From contig NC_018263.1 of the NCBI RefSeq assembly GCF_000227135.1, positions 185,505 through 249,504 on the forward strand: a stretch of 64,000 nucleotides of DNA, written 5' to 3'. Shown here piece after piece: positions 9,319 through 19,249 of the stretch. The notes under the pieces were generated by a model that was not told the origin of the DNA, searched no databases, and was given only the letters and a program-made list of their open reading frames with translations. Position numbers and translations under genes: made by a program. The stretch is from Leishmania donovani (lineage: Eukaryota; Euglenozoa; Kinetoplastea; Trypanosomatida; Trypanosomatidae). The stretch's first letter is position 1; every line of letters starts with the position of its first letter.

Positions 9319-12109
9319 GAGCACGTGCGACGCCCTCCACGGCGGCTGAGACACAAGCCCCCCCCCTCCGCATTTCGTTGACCCGCCCAGCCCCCTCCCC
9401 CTCTCTCTCTCTGCGGCTCTCGCTTCTTCACTCGCTGGCCTCTTTTTCTTTGTGTGTCGTTGTGCGTGTGTTTCGTTTTGGTTTTCTGATGCTCTCTTGC
9501 TTTGAAGTTTCCTGTTAGCTGAAAGAAAGGGGGCTCTTTTTGTTTCGTTAGACTTGCTCGCCATCCGTGTACGCGTCGGACTTTTTATCACCATCCTGTC
9601 TTTCAGTTCTCGCTTGCGAGCTCCTCTGCGCTGTGGGTTCTCCTCTCACAAGCATCCGACAAGGTGTTTAAAATCTTCCCTTTGTTACCCCCCCTCCCAC
9701 CCCATCGCCCCCTTGTCCACATCTCACAACTCGGACTCGCTGTTGTTGTTGTTCCCCCGTTTTTCATTTTTGTGTTTTCTGTTCCTCGCTTCTCTGCTCT
9801 TTCTTCTACTTGATTGCGTAGGATGCACAGGACTGATTGGTAGGTGGGGCGCTACACACGGCAATACCAGCCTTTTTTCGCGTTTGTTTCTGTCTTGTTA
9901 CTTGTCATCATCATTGCGGCGCCTTCTCCCACGTGCACTTCGGCTAACGTGATTCCCATCTGACCCAACAAAGAACAGAGAAAAAACGACAAGCGAATTA
10001 GCGGGGCACGCACGCACACAACTGCTTCAACCCCTCCCCCCCTGGAGATCGACAAAAGGGCGAAATTGTGCATTGTTCGACTTCTTCTCTCAGGTCTTTA
10101 CCCTTTCACTCTCGTTCTGTCCTTCTGGGGCGCGATTGCCGTGCTACTCACGCAGTGGACGTCTTTCATCGCAACCCACGCCTCCGTCCTTCCCCTTCCT
10201 TCGTCGCGCGCGTCTCTCTCTTTCTCTGTTCTCCACGTAAGCGGAGGGCACAGAGCGTTGTCGAGAGGGCGAGCCAGAAAGAGAAACTGCGCGACGCACT
10301 CACGCACACATAGACGCACACTACCTCACGTGCGTGTTGTGTTGGACTTACCCGGAACGAAAAGAGGAAAGCTCACCCAAGGGAGAACGAAGGAGAAAAA
10401 AGAAACACCGTAGCAACCTTCCGAGCGACGGTCACTTTTATCATCTTTTAAACCTTTTTCTTTCCCTTTTCGCCGAGTCGCTCTCCCTCTTCCCTTCTCT
10501 TACCTTGTCTACGACAGACGTTCTCCTCGCTGCTGCTTTGGCTGTTTTTTTTCTTATTTTTCGTTGTTACGTGTGCTCGTGTGTATCATCGCCCACGAAC
10601 CCTTTTGTTTTCGTTCATGTTCTTCCCCCCTCCTCCTCCACGTTATTGCTTCTCTGTCTCTCCTTTTCCTGCTCTCTAAAAAAATCTTGGCGAGGTCTTA
10701 CGTATCTACACACCCCTCTCTGTCTCTCATTTCTTCGGTACTGACCTACGAGTCATCTCACTACACGCTGTGACTCCGGCCCTCTTTATCTTCTGCTTTT
10801 TGTTTTCGTTTTTATTTCACTTCCACGGTGTGCGTGGCTCTTCTCCCTTCTTGCCTCCTCCTGCTTCTCCCTCTCTCGCGCGCACGCACATCGCTTAGGC
10901 AGGCATTTCTTCGAAAACAGATAAACCTTTCCGTTCTAGCGTTGGCCCCTCACCACCCCGACTCTCACCCTTTCATCTGCCAAACGGATCTCTGCCCTTC
11001 CCTGTGCGTCTCTTTCTCGCCCCACCTTTTTCCTCCTCGTCTTTCTCCCACTCGTGAAGCACGCCACAGTCGGAGAACAGGGAGAGAAGGAAACGGCATT
11101 GAGGCACCGCTCAGACAGCAACGGCGGCAAAGGGGAAGCCTGCGCGTGTGTGCGCGCTTGGGAAAAAAAATCCTGTCCTTTCATTCTATCGACGTGTCTG
11201 TTCCCTCCGTCGTCCTTCTTCGTTCCTTCTTTTCGTCGCGCCGTATATCTTTTATATTTCTGTTTCCTTTCGTAGACACGTAGCGCCAAGAGCAGCACTG
11301 AAATTTTTTTTTTGAATTTGTGTGTGATTTACTGCAGCGGACGTGCTGAGGTTTTTCACCACGGGGACGCACGGGCAGATAAAAGCAGAGCTATACATAC
11401 CCACAGAGATACCACGCGCCTACACGAAAACTCTCGCGTTGTCGCCTACACCGTAACTCTCCCCCCACCCACCTCCGACGCCGGCGTACTGCGTTACCTT
11501 TTTTTTTGTTTTGCTTTCTTGTCGTTGCCTTCTGTTTTCCACCGTATTTCAAACGCCTCTCTCTATATAAACAAACAAGTCCGCAAAACACCACAAGAGA
11601 GCGTTTCTCGACGCTCTTTTACTCTTTTTTTTCGCGTCCACCAAACTGAACCCCCACCCTCCTCCCACACGGCAACCGTGCGAGAAGTAAGCAGAGACAT
11701 AAACAACCACAACAGCAACGAGGGGAAAAGCAAAGTAAAAACAGCGCAAAAATTCAGTGATTCAAAACGATCGCGCAGTGAATGCAAGGACGATTCTCGA
11801 CTCGGGAATATCGACACACACACACAAACACATACAGTCGCTCACAAACACGGACGCGGATAGAGAAGGGACGCGAGAAGACAAGAAAGAGCCGCACCCC
11901 CTTTCTCCATCCGTGCGCATTCTTCGTTTATCTATTCACTGTACTGTGTTGTGCCGCGTATTATTTTTTCTTTCGGGCGCCTTTTCGCCGAAACACGAAG
12001 CACAAGGCCCCTCTCGTGCTGCGCCGCCCGCCTTTGTGACAACAGGAAGTGCTTTGGAGCTGTGTCTTTCCGACTCTTTTCGCTTGTTCTCCTTCCTTCG
12101 GTGTCGCGC

Positions 12110-12111
12110 AG
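12110..12111 (+). promoter_or_regulatory. Candidate spliced-leader acceptor AG
   Basis: A long T/C tract at about 12067-12100 leads to GCGCAG at 12106-12111, about 44 nt before the ATG at 12156. This geometry supports that ATG as the start, not one further upstream in the same open frame. Confidence 0.5.
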
Positions 12112-12155
12112 AAGCTGTGTCAGCTGTGTATCTCTTCACTGGCGAACCTTGCGGC

Positions 12156-12764
12156 ATGCCAGAGCTTGGAAAATCCGTCTTTCATGTATCGTTTCACCTT
12201 TCTCGGTTTTTTTTTGCCGCCGTAGTGGCGGCGCTGCTTCTCTTCTTCCTCAGTGGTGGTTCACTCGCCGGCACACACATACGCGACGGCTCCCCCAGTG
12301 GCGGGGCAGAAAACGACACCACGCGGACCGTGACGACGACGACGACGTCTCCTACACCTGCTGCGCCGGTGTCGCTTCAGGAGGCGTGCCACACGGAGAT
12401 GAAGCTGTACTGCAGCGACCACCCCATCTCCCCTCTGCGCTGTCTCGTGGAGCAGTACTACCGCACCGCCAAGAGCAACGGTGAGGAGCCACGTCGACTG
12501 ACGTCTGCGCTTTACTCAGACGTGTGCGGGTCGTGGTTGGCTGCGCGCGAGGCGTGCCTTGGCTTTGTGCATCAGCGCGGCCGTGAGCTCTGCGGGAACT
12601 CCGTGACTGATGCGCGCGAGTGCCTGCGGCAGATCCCCCCTCTGGTGCTTCCGCACGCGTGCGTGACGAGCGCCTACTACGAAAGTGTGCGGTTGGTGGG
12701 AATGCTGCGCCAGCACCAAAACGAGGATGCTCGGCTGCGCCTGCTTCGCGAAAAGTTTCCGTAG
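12156..12764 (+). CDS. Cysteine-rich secretory-pathway protein, GLG1-like repeat
   Basis: A 202-residue protein with an N-terminal hydrophobic segment (about 16-34) that could be a signal peptide or type II anchor, then a Thr-rich stretch (about 55-66), then a cysteine-rich domain. Cysteines fall at about 78, 86, 96, 124, 134, 146, 156 and 169. The spacing C-x7-C-x9-C-L followed by a Leu-rich helix and another Cys resembles the cysteine-rich repeat of Golgi apparatus protein 1 (GLG1/ESL-1). With eight cysteines it would hold roughly two repeats, far smaller than metazoan GLG1. That suggests a luminal or surface protein stabilised by disulphides. The frame is open upstream to 11757, but that part is basic and low complexity; a trans-splice acceptor just before 12156 fixes the start. 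Homology is inferred from pattern only. Confidence 0.65.
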   Translation: MPELGKSVFHVSFHLSRFFFAAVVAALLLFFLSGGSLAGTHIRDGSPSGGAENDTTRTVTTTTTSPTPAAPVSLQEACHTEMKLYCSDHPISPLRCLVEQYYRTAKSNGEEPRRLTSALYSDVCGSWLAAREACLGFVHQRGRELCGNSVTDARECLRQIPPLVLPHACVTSAYYESVRLVGMLRQHQNEDARLRLLREKFP

Positions 12765-13177
12765 AGAACAAGAGCGAGACACCAGAAGCGGATGACTGGA
12801 CGAAAAGAAAAACGACTGGCTTTGCTTTCGATGCTCGACGGGCGCAGCCATCACCCTCTCAGAAATAAGGGCACCGCTCACCCCCTACTCTACACGGCAC
12901 CGACGCGCATGTGAAGCCCACCGGCCTCCCGTCCGATTTGTTTTTCGATTTTTTTTTTGTCGGTTTTCTACTTCTATTTGGCGCCTTTTGTGCCCACACG
13001 ACACGGACTGCTGTCGCGCGTCTCGCTTTCTTTATTGTCTCGGTGCTCTGCGAGGCGCTTCCGCTGTAAACGGTAAGCGAAAAAAAAAAGCATTCAAGAG
13101 AGGATCGCCCCATCTCAGCCCAACTCAGCTTGCCTATCCTCCTCTCAATACACGTGCATATATGTATATGTGTGTGG

Positions 13178-13202
13178 TATATATATATATATATGTATAT
13201 AT
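13178..13202. repeat. (TA)n microsatellite
   Basis: TA dinucleotides with a single G interruption near 13195. Confidence 0.85.
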
Positions 13203-14804
13203 GGGGAAACGAAAGTCTGCGCCGCTGTAGATGTGTGCATCGGTACTCGTTCCGTGTGCTGTATCTCTCCCCCTCTAGCCTCGTGCATGCACAGCAAGCG
13301 CTCGTAGCCACAGTGTGTACGCATTCGTGTGCCCTCCGTGTGTGTGTTCCTGCTCTCTGTTTTCCATGTACATTTTTGCTCCCGCTCTTTTCCGTTGTGC
13401 ACTTGTCTGGCGCTCTCTCTGCTTGTCTTTGCTTCGTCTGCGCGCACACCGTTGCCTCTCTCCAGTCGATTGCGTCGCGAGGAGGAGTGGCGCGGAGCAC
13501 GGTTTTGGGCAGATGCACGCACGGGTACACCAGATGCACAAAACATGTGACAGAACACAACGATGATGTATATGTGCACGCCTCCCCGACACATGGCACC
13601 TTGGCTGAAGATGCGAATCCCAGCACCAGCCGTGCTCCAAGGCATGCGCTTCACAGGTGTGCTAACAAAGCAAGCAGGGGCCAAAGAACTGCGATTTTTC
13701 TTCATGAAGGCAAAAATCGAATAGCGGGCGAATGCCGCATTATGGAAGCGATAAAGGCCACTGCGACGCATCAAACATACCTGCATACAGAAGCAATATG
13801 AAGCAGGGGGTAAAGAGAAGGAGCGCTGCCGACACGCTCCACATTAAAAACTTTTTCACGACACGGACGAGGGCGGTGCTGCTGGTGCACACACGATCGA
13901 TGATATTGATGTGTGTGCGTGTGTGCTTGTGTGCGCGTATGCACCTGTACGTGCGTCTTCCTTGTTACCCACTCCCTCCAATCGCTCAATTTCGTTTTTC
14001 ATTCCTCTTTCCCTTCTCTCCACCGCGACCCCCCTTTCCGCTGCACGCCTTCTGCGAAAGTATGTGCGCTTATGTTGGCTTGCGCACTGTATGACAAAGA
14101 CGGAGAAAAAAAAACAAGGAATAGATTGAGGTTGGATACAACACGGTTGACGGGAACGCGGGTTTCGACTTACTCTTTCCTTTTCACTTGAGAATGGTGC
14201 CACACGTATGTCGGCGAGTGACTGAAGGAGCGTCGCAATGCGGCCTTCGCTTTTCTACTTCAACCACAAATATAATGCATGTAGTGTGTCACCTGTGACA
14301 GGGAGTGTGCGCCACGACGAGTGTGTGCGTGTGTAACTTTTTGTTTCTACTTGATCTCTTTCCTTCTATATTCTTGTGCTACTTCCCACCTGCCCGTCCC
14401 CCGCCTCGCTTTGCCCCCATCCCCCCTCGCTGTGCGTCCGCCTTGACATCACTCGCCTGCACAGAAAAGGTCGTTGGCTCGTGTGCGTTTGTGTGCTTGT
14501 GGCACTGTTGGCGATCCAGTGAGTGCGCATAGGTCTCTATACGAATTTCTGTCTGTGCCTGCCTTGGGTTGAGGTGGCGCTTTTTTCTTTTTCTTCTTTT
14601 TGTGCGTGTGCAGCTCTCCACTGTGGGCGGAGGTGCTCGACGCAGCCAGGGCAGACAAGGGAGACGACAAAGGAAAGACCGGCGTCGGGAATTGGAGCAC
14701 ACCAGCACACACTTTCAACGGGCTGCATGAATGCAACAAAATCACCATGCGTTGAGCGACACTTGTTGCCCTCTACCATACATTCACTCTCTCTCAAACC
14801 CACC

Positions 14805-14805
<1 letters not shown>

Positions 14806-14839
<34 letters not shown>

Positions 14840-14952
14840 CGNNNNNNNNNNNNNNNNNNNNNNNNNNNNNNNNNNNNNNNNNNNNNNNNNNNNNNNNNNN
14901 NNNNNNNNNNNNNNNNNNNNNNNNNNNNNNNNNNNNNNNNCTCTCTCAACCA

Positions 14953-14987
<35 letters not shown>
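14806..14987. repeat. (AC)n tracts flanking a 99-N gap
   Basis: AC repeats at 14806-14839 and 14954-14987 flank Ns at 14842-14940. The unique sequence just before each tract is also similar (a CTCTCTCAA-containing stretch). The two sides are probably the same microsatellite, split by an unresolved assembly join. Confidence 0.75.
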
Positions 14988-14989
<2 letters not shown>

Positions 14990-15540
14990 GCCCTCACCCC
15001 CGTCGCTTACCGATCCGCTCGTTCATGTTTGCCTTCATTGTTTCGCCACAAGGCCGCGCGATTACTACGTGCGCATGCAGCTTTTGCGACAGCGGCTTAA
15101 GGCGGAAACGCTCCTCCTCATCGTCCTCGGTGAACTTGCTTCCCTCCCGCCGCCTCCCTTCTGCGCCGTTTCTTTTTCACACGTCTGCATCTCGCTAGGC
15201 CCCGGTCGCACGAGAGCTTTTCTATTACCTGCCCACGAAACGTGCGCAAGCATCACTGCTGTATTTTATCGCTGATCAGTGCGCTTTTATGTTCTCAGTA
15301 CTTGCTGCCGGGAACCTCCCCGTGGTATCGCAGGGCCCAGCGACCACACTCTGTGGAACCCGTGAGCCTGCAGCCTGCCCTTGGGGGCACGGAGGCGGGC
15401 GCTTGGTGTCGGCGGACAGGCCTGAGCTGGCGCTGTGCCGAGGGGACCTGCGGGCCGTGATGCGGGTTGGACGAGGCCACAGCGGATGGCGTCTGCGATG
15501 CAACAAGTGTGCGCGCGCCGCTGGCCCGTCGCGTGCGCCC

Positions 15541-15910
15541 NNNNNNNNNNNNNNNNNNNNNNNNNNNNNNNNNNNNNNNNNNNNNNNNNNNNNNNNNNNN
15601 NNNNNNNNNNNNNNNNNNNNNNNNNNNNNNNNNNNNNNNNNNNNNNNNNNNNNNNNNNNNNNNNNNNNNNNNNNNNNNNNNNNNNNNNNNNNNNNNNNNN
15701 NNNNNNNNNNNNNNNNNNNNNNNNNNNNNNNNNNNNNNNNNNNNNNNNNNNNNNNNNNNNNNNNNNNNNNNNNNNNNNNNNNNNNNNNNNNNNNNNNNNN
15801 NNNNNNNNNNNNNNNNNNNNNNNNNNNNNNNNNNNNNNNNNNNNNNNNNNNNNNNNNNNNNNNNNNNNNNNNNNNNNNNNNNNNNNNNNNNNNNNNNNNN
15901 NNNNNNNNNN
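15541..15910. other. Assembly gap of 370 N
   Basis: A run of Ns inside element copy 1. Copy 2 covers the missing part (about 38600-38968) and suggests its real size is close to 370 bases. Confidence 0.99.
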
Positions 15911-16730
15911 TACCGCACGCCCGCCTGCTTTTGGTGTGAGGGCGTGCGCTCCGGCGCTGTGCCCGGTGTGCCACGCGCGGTTCCGCGGATCGCTGGAGGC
16001 TCGAGGCAGACTGCACATCGGGCTTGATGGTGCACGCAATGGTGCGGCCGCGCACGTCTCACTCGCGCAGCATGGGCCTCCCCCGTCGGGTGTCTGCGGC
16101 TGCTCCCTGTGCCCCTTCAGGGCGGCCGTGCGGAAGCTCTTTGTGCGCTGGCGCGTGATTGTCCGCGTGCCCCTTCCACTTGCCACACACACCCGCTCCT
16201 GTCACGCGCGTGCGGATTGAGGAGGTGGAGCGCCCCTGCCGGCACAGACTCGTAGCCGCGCCGACACGCCTCCTCCCTCTCCTCCCGCTCCTCTCTCCCC
16301 TCGCATGGCATCGACGGGAAACGGCAGATGAGGGCAGCGAGCCACCCCCCTTCCCCCCCTCCCCCCCTCCCAATGCACACAGTGGATGCGTGCGAAGTGT
16401 GCGGCCTCTCCCCCATGCGGCCGGGCGGGTGCGATGAGGCACGACGAGAGCGCCGCGAATGGCGCCGTCGAGCCCTCCCGACTGCGGTGTGAAGGGTGCC
16501 CACACCACCTTGTGGGATGCCGCGGCTGGAAGCGACTGAGAGGGCGCAGCACGTGTGCGAAGGAAGGGACGAGGAAGGACAGGAGGAGCCTGCCTAGACG
16601 CGTGGCCCCGATCCGGCGGCTGGACGCTGCGCCCTCGAGGACCCGGATGTAGTCGCGGCGCCACAGGAGGTGGGTGCGCTGCGGTTGGATGCGTATACAT
16701 TTTCTGACTTGGGCGCGCTAGATGGGCGCA

Positions 16731-16829
16731 NNNNNNNNNNNNNNNNNNNNNNNNNNNNNNNNNNNNNNNNNNNNNNNNNNNNNNNNNNNNNNNNNNNNNN
16801 NNNNNNNNNNNNNNNNNNNNNNNNNNNNN
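16731..16829. other. Assembly gap of 99 N with duplicated flanks
   Basis: The same number of Ns as the other gaps with duplicated flanks. The left contig ends exactly where sequence matching the right contig ends its shared part, so the contigs probably overlap and the gap is not real. Confidence 0.95.
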
Positions 16830-17105
16830 GCAAATGGCGCCGTCGAGCCCTCCCGACTGCGGTGTGAAGGGTGCCCACACCACCTTGTGGGATGCCGCGG
16901 CTGGAAGCGACTGAGAGGGCGCAGCACGTGTGCGAAGGAAGGGACGAGGAAGGACAGGAGGAGCCTGCCTAGACGCGTGGCCCCGATCCGGCGGCTGGAC
17001 GCTGCGCCCTCGAGGACCCGGATGTAGTCGCGGCGCCACAGGAGGTGGGTGCGCTGCGGTTGGATGCGTATACATTTTCTGACTTGGGCGCGCTAGATGG
17101 GCGCA

Positions 17106-17857
17106 TGAAAACATACAAGAGACGTTTGTCGCCCAAGACAGCGTGAATGCGTAGGGCAGGATGGCGAGGGTGCGGCTGTGTGATGGGTGTGCCTGTGGGG
17201 CGGCGTTTCGTTCGTCGTGATGAGTTCGTCCTCCGTTTGCACGGCGTGCGCTGTGGCGGTGGTGGTGGTGAGCGGCGAAGATGTGTTTTTGTCGCATGCG
17301 CTCTCGGGAGGTTTTACTTGGCGTGAATATGATACCGTGTCCGGAAAGGCCTCAATACCATTCGTTCTTGCTACCTTCCTCTTCTTCTCTCTGGAACACT
17401 ATGTGTCTGTTTCGAGTGTGCTCGCTGGACACGTTAAACCTAGTTGACGTGCATCGACTGCTTGTTCCCTTTTTTCCTGTCCGCGTCACTTTTGTGTATT
17501 TCACGAATCACCGGTCTCAGGTGCCTTGTGTTGTAGGTGTAACCTCGAATTTCCCTCTGCGTTGCTCACGACGTCCGCGCTTTCTGATCGGCGGCGCCTC
17601 ACGCCTCCATCCAATTGCGAAGAGCACAGCTGTTGGCACACAAAAGCTAACTTGCCGACGAAGTCAAACGCCCATGCGTGCGCACACCGGCGCTCTTGGA
17701 GATACCAGGACAAATTGTTCACCTCGTCGCTACTTCTTGATGCTCAATTGATTCCTACTTTCTGTCTTACCAACAACCCTGCGTGTGCTGCCGCCAACCA
17801 GCGGCGCAATCATCTTCTCTTCTCTGTTCCTTCTACACGGAGCGCCTAACTTGAGCC
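17106..17857 (+). other. Spacer and 5' UTR of the SLC35F6-like gene
   Basis: Unique sequence after element copy 1. No gene recognised. A C/T-rich tract at about 17811-17836 and an AG at 17841-17842 give a probable trans-splice acceptor 16 nt before the next ATG. Confidence 0.55.
17841..17842 (+). promoter_or_regulatory. Candidate spliced-leader acceptor AG
   Basis: First AG after the C/T-rich tract at about 17811-17836, placing the acceptor 16 nt upstream of the ATG at 17858. Confidence 0.45.
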
Positions 17858-19249
17858 ATGACCGACGCGTTGTCTTCAGCAGTGTTTATCGCTCTCGCCA
17901 TCCTCTTTCTCTTTTGGGGCACCGTGCAGACGCTGAGCTTGAAGTGGGCCGACACCATTGATGCTTCTGATGGATTTACGGGTCCCACGAGCGGCCAAGG
18001 CGGTTCTCACGCCGTTCACTTCCGGCTGCTCTACTCCTTTGCCCACCCCTTTACGCAAGCCTTCTTCATGTTCTGCGCAGAGACAAGCTGCCTCGTAATG
18101 CTCGTCTGCACGCTTGTGTGGAAGAAGTATGTGGCACCCCGTCTGTACGACAGCAGGAAGGCTACTACTGCTGCCCCCTCAGGCGAATTGGTGGCGGGCG
18201 AGGACTATGCGCTGCCCTGCAACCCGTCTCTCTGGCTGCTGCCGTCTGGCGCGGACTTTTTGGCGAGTATAGTGCAGAACGTCGGCCTGACGCTCACGTA
18301 CGCCTCTGTGTACCAGATGCTGTGCGGCTCCACCGTTGTGTGGATTGCCCTCATCTCGCACTTCTGGCTAGGTTACCGCTTCACGAAGGTGGAGCTGTGG
18401 GGGATGGGCTGCGTCGTTCTAGGTGTCTTTTTGGTGGGCCTGAGCAACCTTCTCGAACGGGGGCTCGACTTCGAGAGCACCTCACACGGGCGACACAAGA
18501 ATCAGGTGCTGGGCAACCTCCTTGTCTTGATGGCGCAGATTCTGCACGCCTACCAAGGCGTGTGTGAGGAGCGGCTGATCCGCCTCTACAAGGTTCCGTC
18601 GCTGCAGATGGTGGGGACAGAGGGCATCTACGGTATCGGCATGTCGCTCAGTCTGCTCGCCTTCTTGCAGCTGGTGCCAATGGCCACCTGGGGCCACAAT
18701 TTGGCGGCTGTAGAGGAGTTTTTGGCCTCTGGTGGACCTGGCGTTCTACACACCAACGTTACATGGGTGCAACAGCTGCAGCCGGCGCTGAAGGTGCCCT
18801 ACGATGACGTGGTCCTCGCGTTTGCGCAGATACGAGAGTCGTTGGAGTGCAAGGTGTTCATCTTAGTCTATCTCCTTTCCGGCTTTTTCTACAACGCGTG
18901 CCACATGAGCGTCATCAAGTACGTGTCGGCGACGGCCACTGTCATGATTGGATCCCTGCGCAACGTAACTGTGTGGCTGGTGTGCCTCCTCATCCCATCC
19001 GTCTTCGAGGAGCACTTCAACGTGGTGCAGCTCATCGGGTTTGTGTTTCTTGTGCTCGGCAACGTGCTGTTTCACCGAATTTGCATTACGCGCTTTGACG
19101 CCATTCTGCCCGCGCAGGTGATTGACGCCTGCCCGGTGCTCTTCCGCGATGCCCGGAAGGATAGGGAGGACGTTGTGAAGGTGGAGACCAGGATCAGGGA
19201 TACATCTCTTGAGCCGCAGGCGAGGGAGATGAGGCCCAAGGAGGACTAG
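17858..19249 (+). CDS. SLC35F6-like drug/metabolite-superfamily transporter
   Basis: A 463-residue protein with about ten membrane segments. It matches SLC35F6 (C2orf18), a member of the drug/metabolite and nucleotide-sugar transporter superfamily. Shared blocks in order: G-T-x-x-T-L-S-x-K-W-A-D near the N-terminus (about 21-32); H-P-F-x-Q-A-x-x-M-F-x-x-E-x-S-C-L (about 68-84); an S-x-x-Q-M-L-x-G-x-x-V/I segment in the fourth to fifth helix region; L-G-N-L-L-V-L-M-A-Q-I with following x-E-E-R/K; V-G-T-E-G-x-x-G; and V-S-A-T-A-x-x-x-x-x-S-L-R-x-V-x-x-W in the later helices. The substrate is not known; human SLC35F6 is lysosomal/mitochondrial in reports, so I make no substrate claim. An insert between helices 2 and 3 and a basic-acidic C-terminal tail lengthen it relative to the ~370-residue human protein. 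The start follows a pyrimidine tract and AG. Confidence 0.85.
   Translation: MTDALSSAVFIALAILFLFWGTVQTLSLKWADTIDASDGFTGPTSGQGGSHAVHFRLLYSFAHPFTQAFFMFCAETSCLVMLVCTLVWKKYVAPRLYDSRKATTAAPSGELVAGEDYALPCNPSLWLLPSGADFLASIVQNVGLTLTYASVYQMLCGSTVVWIALISHFWLGYRFTKVELWGMGCVVLGVFLVGLSNLLERGLDFESTSHGRHKNQVLGNLLVLMAQILHAYQGVCEERLIRLYKVPSLQMVGTEGIYGIGMSLSLLAFLQLVPMATWGHNLAAVEEFLASGGPGVLHTNVTWVQQLQPALKVPYDDVVLAFAQIRESLECKVFILVYLLSGFFYNACHMSVIKYVSATATVMIGSLRNVTVWLVCLLIPSVFEEHFNVVQLIGFVFLVLGNVLFHRICITRFDAILPAQVIDACPVLFRDARKDREDVVKVETRIRDTSLEPQAREMRPKED

Larger units (their letters stand above)
7505..12155 (+). other. 4.65 kb spacer with dinucleotide repeats
   Basis: No gene is supported. The region is strongly pyrimidine-biased on the + strand and contains CA/TA tracts (8301-8335, 8515-8530, 9285-9315), poly-A/T runs and many short ORFs rich in Ser, Phe, Arg or His-Thr repeats on both strands. 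It presumably holds the 3' UTR of the TTA2-like gene and a long 5' UTR for the cysteine-rich gene, possibly with non-coding transcripts. The ORF at 7980-8738 is driven by CA repeats. Confidence 0.55.
12765..15299 (+). other. Spacer with TA and CA repeats and an assembly gap
   Basis: No supported gene. It contains poly-T runs, a TA tract at 13178-13202, CA tracts on both sides of a 99-N gap, and numerous low-complexity ORFs on both strands, including one of 255 codons on the minus strand (12859-13626) that is Arg/Lys/Thr-rich and crosses the TA tract. Presumably 3' UTR of the cysteine-rich gene and intercistronic DNA. Confidence 0.5.
15300..17105 (+). mobile_element. Dispersed ~1.4 kb element, copy 1 (gapped)
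   Basis: Shares long near-identical stretches with 37960-39797 and 54918-56337. It contains Ns at 15541-15910 and 16731-16829, and the 276 bases before the second gap (16455-16730) recur after it (16830-17105) with one difference, so the true length is about 1.43 kb. The left end diverges from the other copies before about 15309, which may mean a shorter 5' end. The right end stops at GATGGGC near 17102. There is no poly(A) tail and no obvious target-site duplication. The + strand holds a decayed frame rich in Cys pairs. I cannot name the family; an R2/SLACS-like or ingi-related retroposon remnant, or a TATE fragment, are guesses. Confidence 0.7.

Noticed and set aside
15276..16220. Minus-strand ORFs of 255-300 codons in element copy 1
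   Set aside because: They cross the 370-N gap and are Arg/Ala/Pro-rich antisense frames of GC-rich DNA; the Cys-motif pattern is on the + strand.
16059..17297. 412-codon minus-strand ORF with an internal repeat
   Set aside because: The internal protein repeat is the assembly duplication around the 99-N gap, not a real repeat protein.
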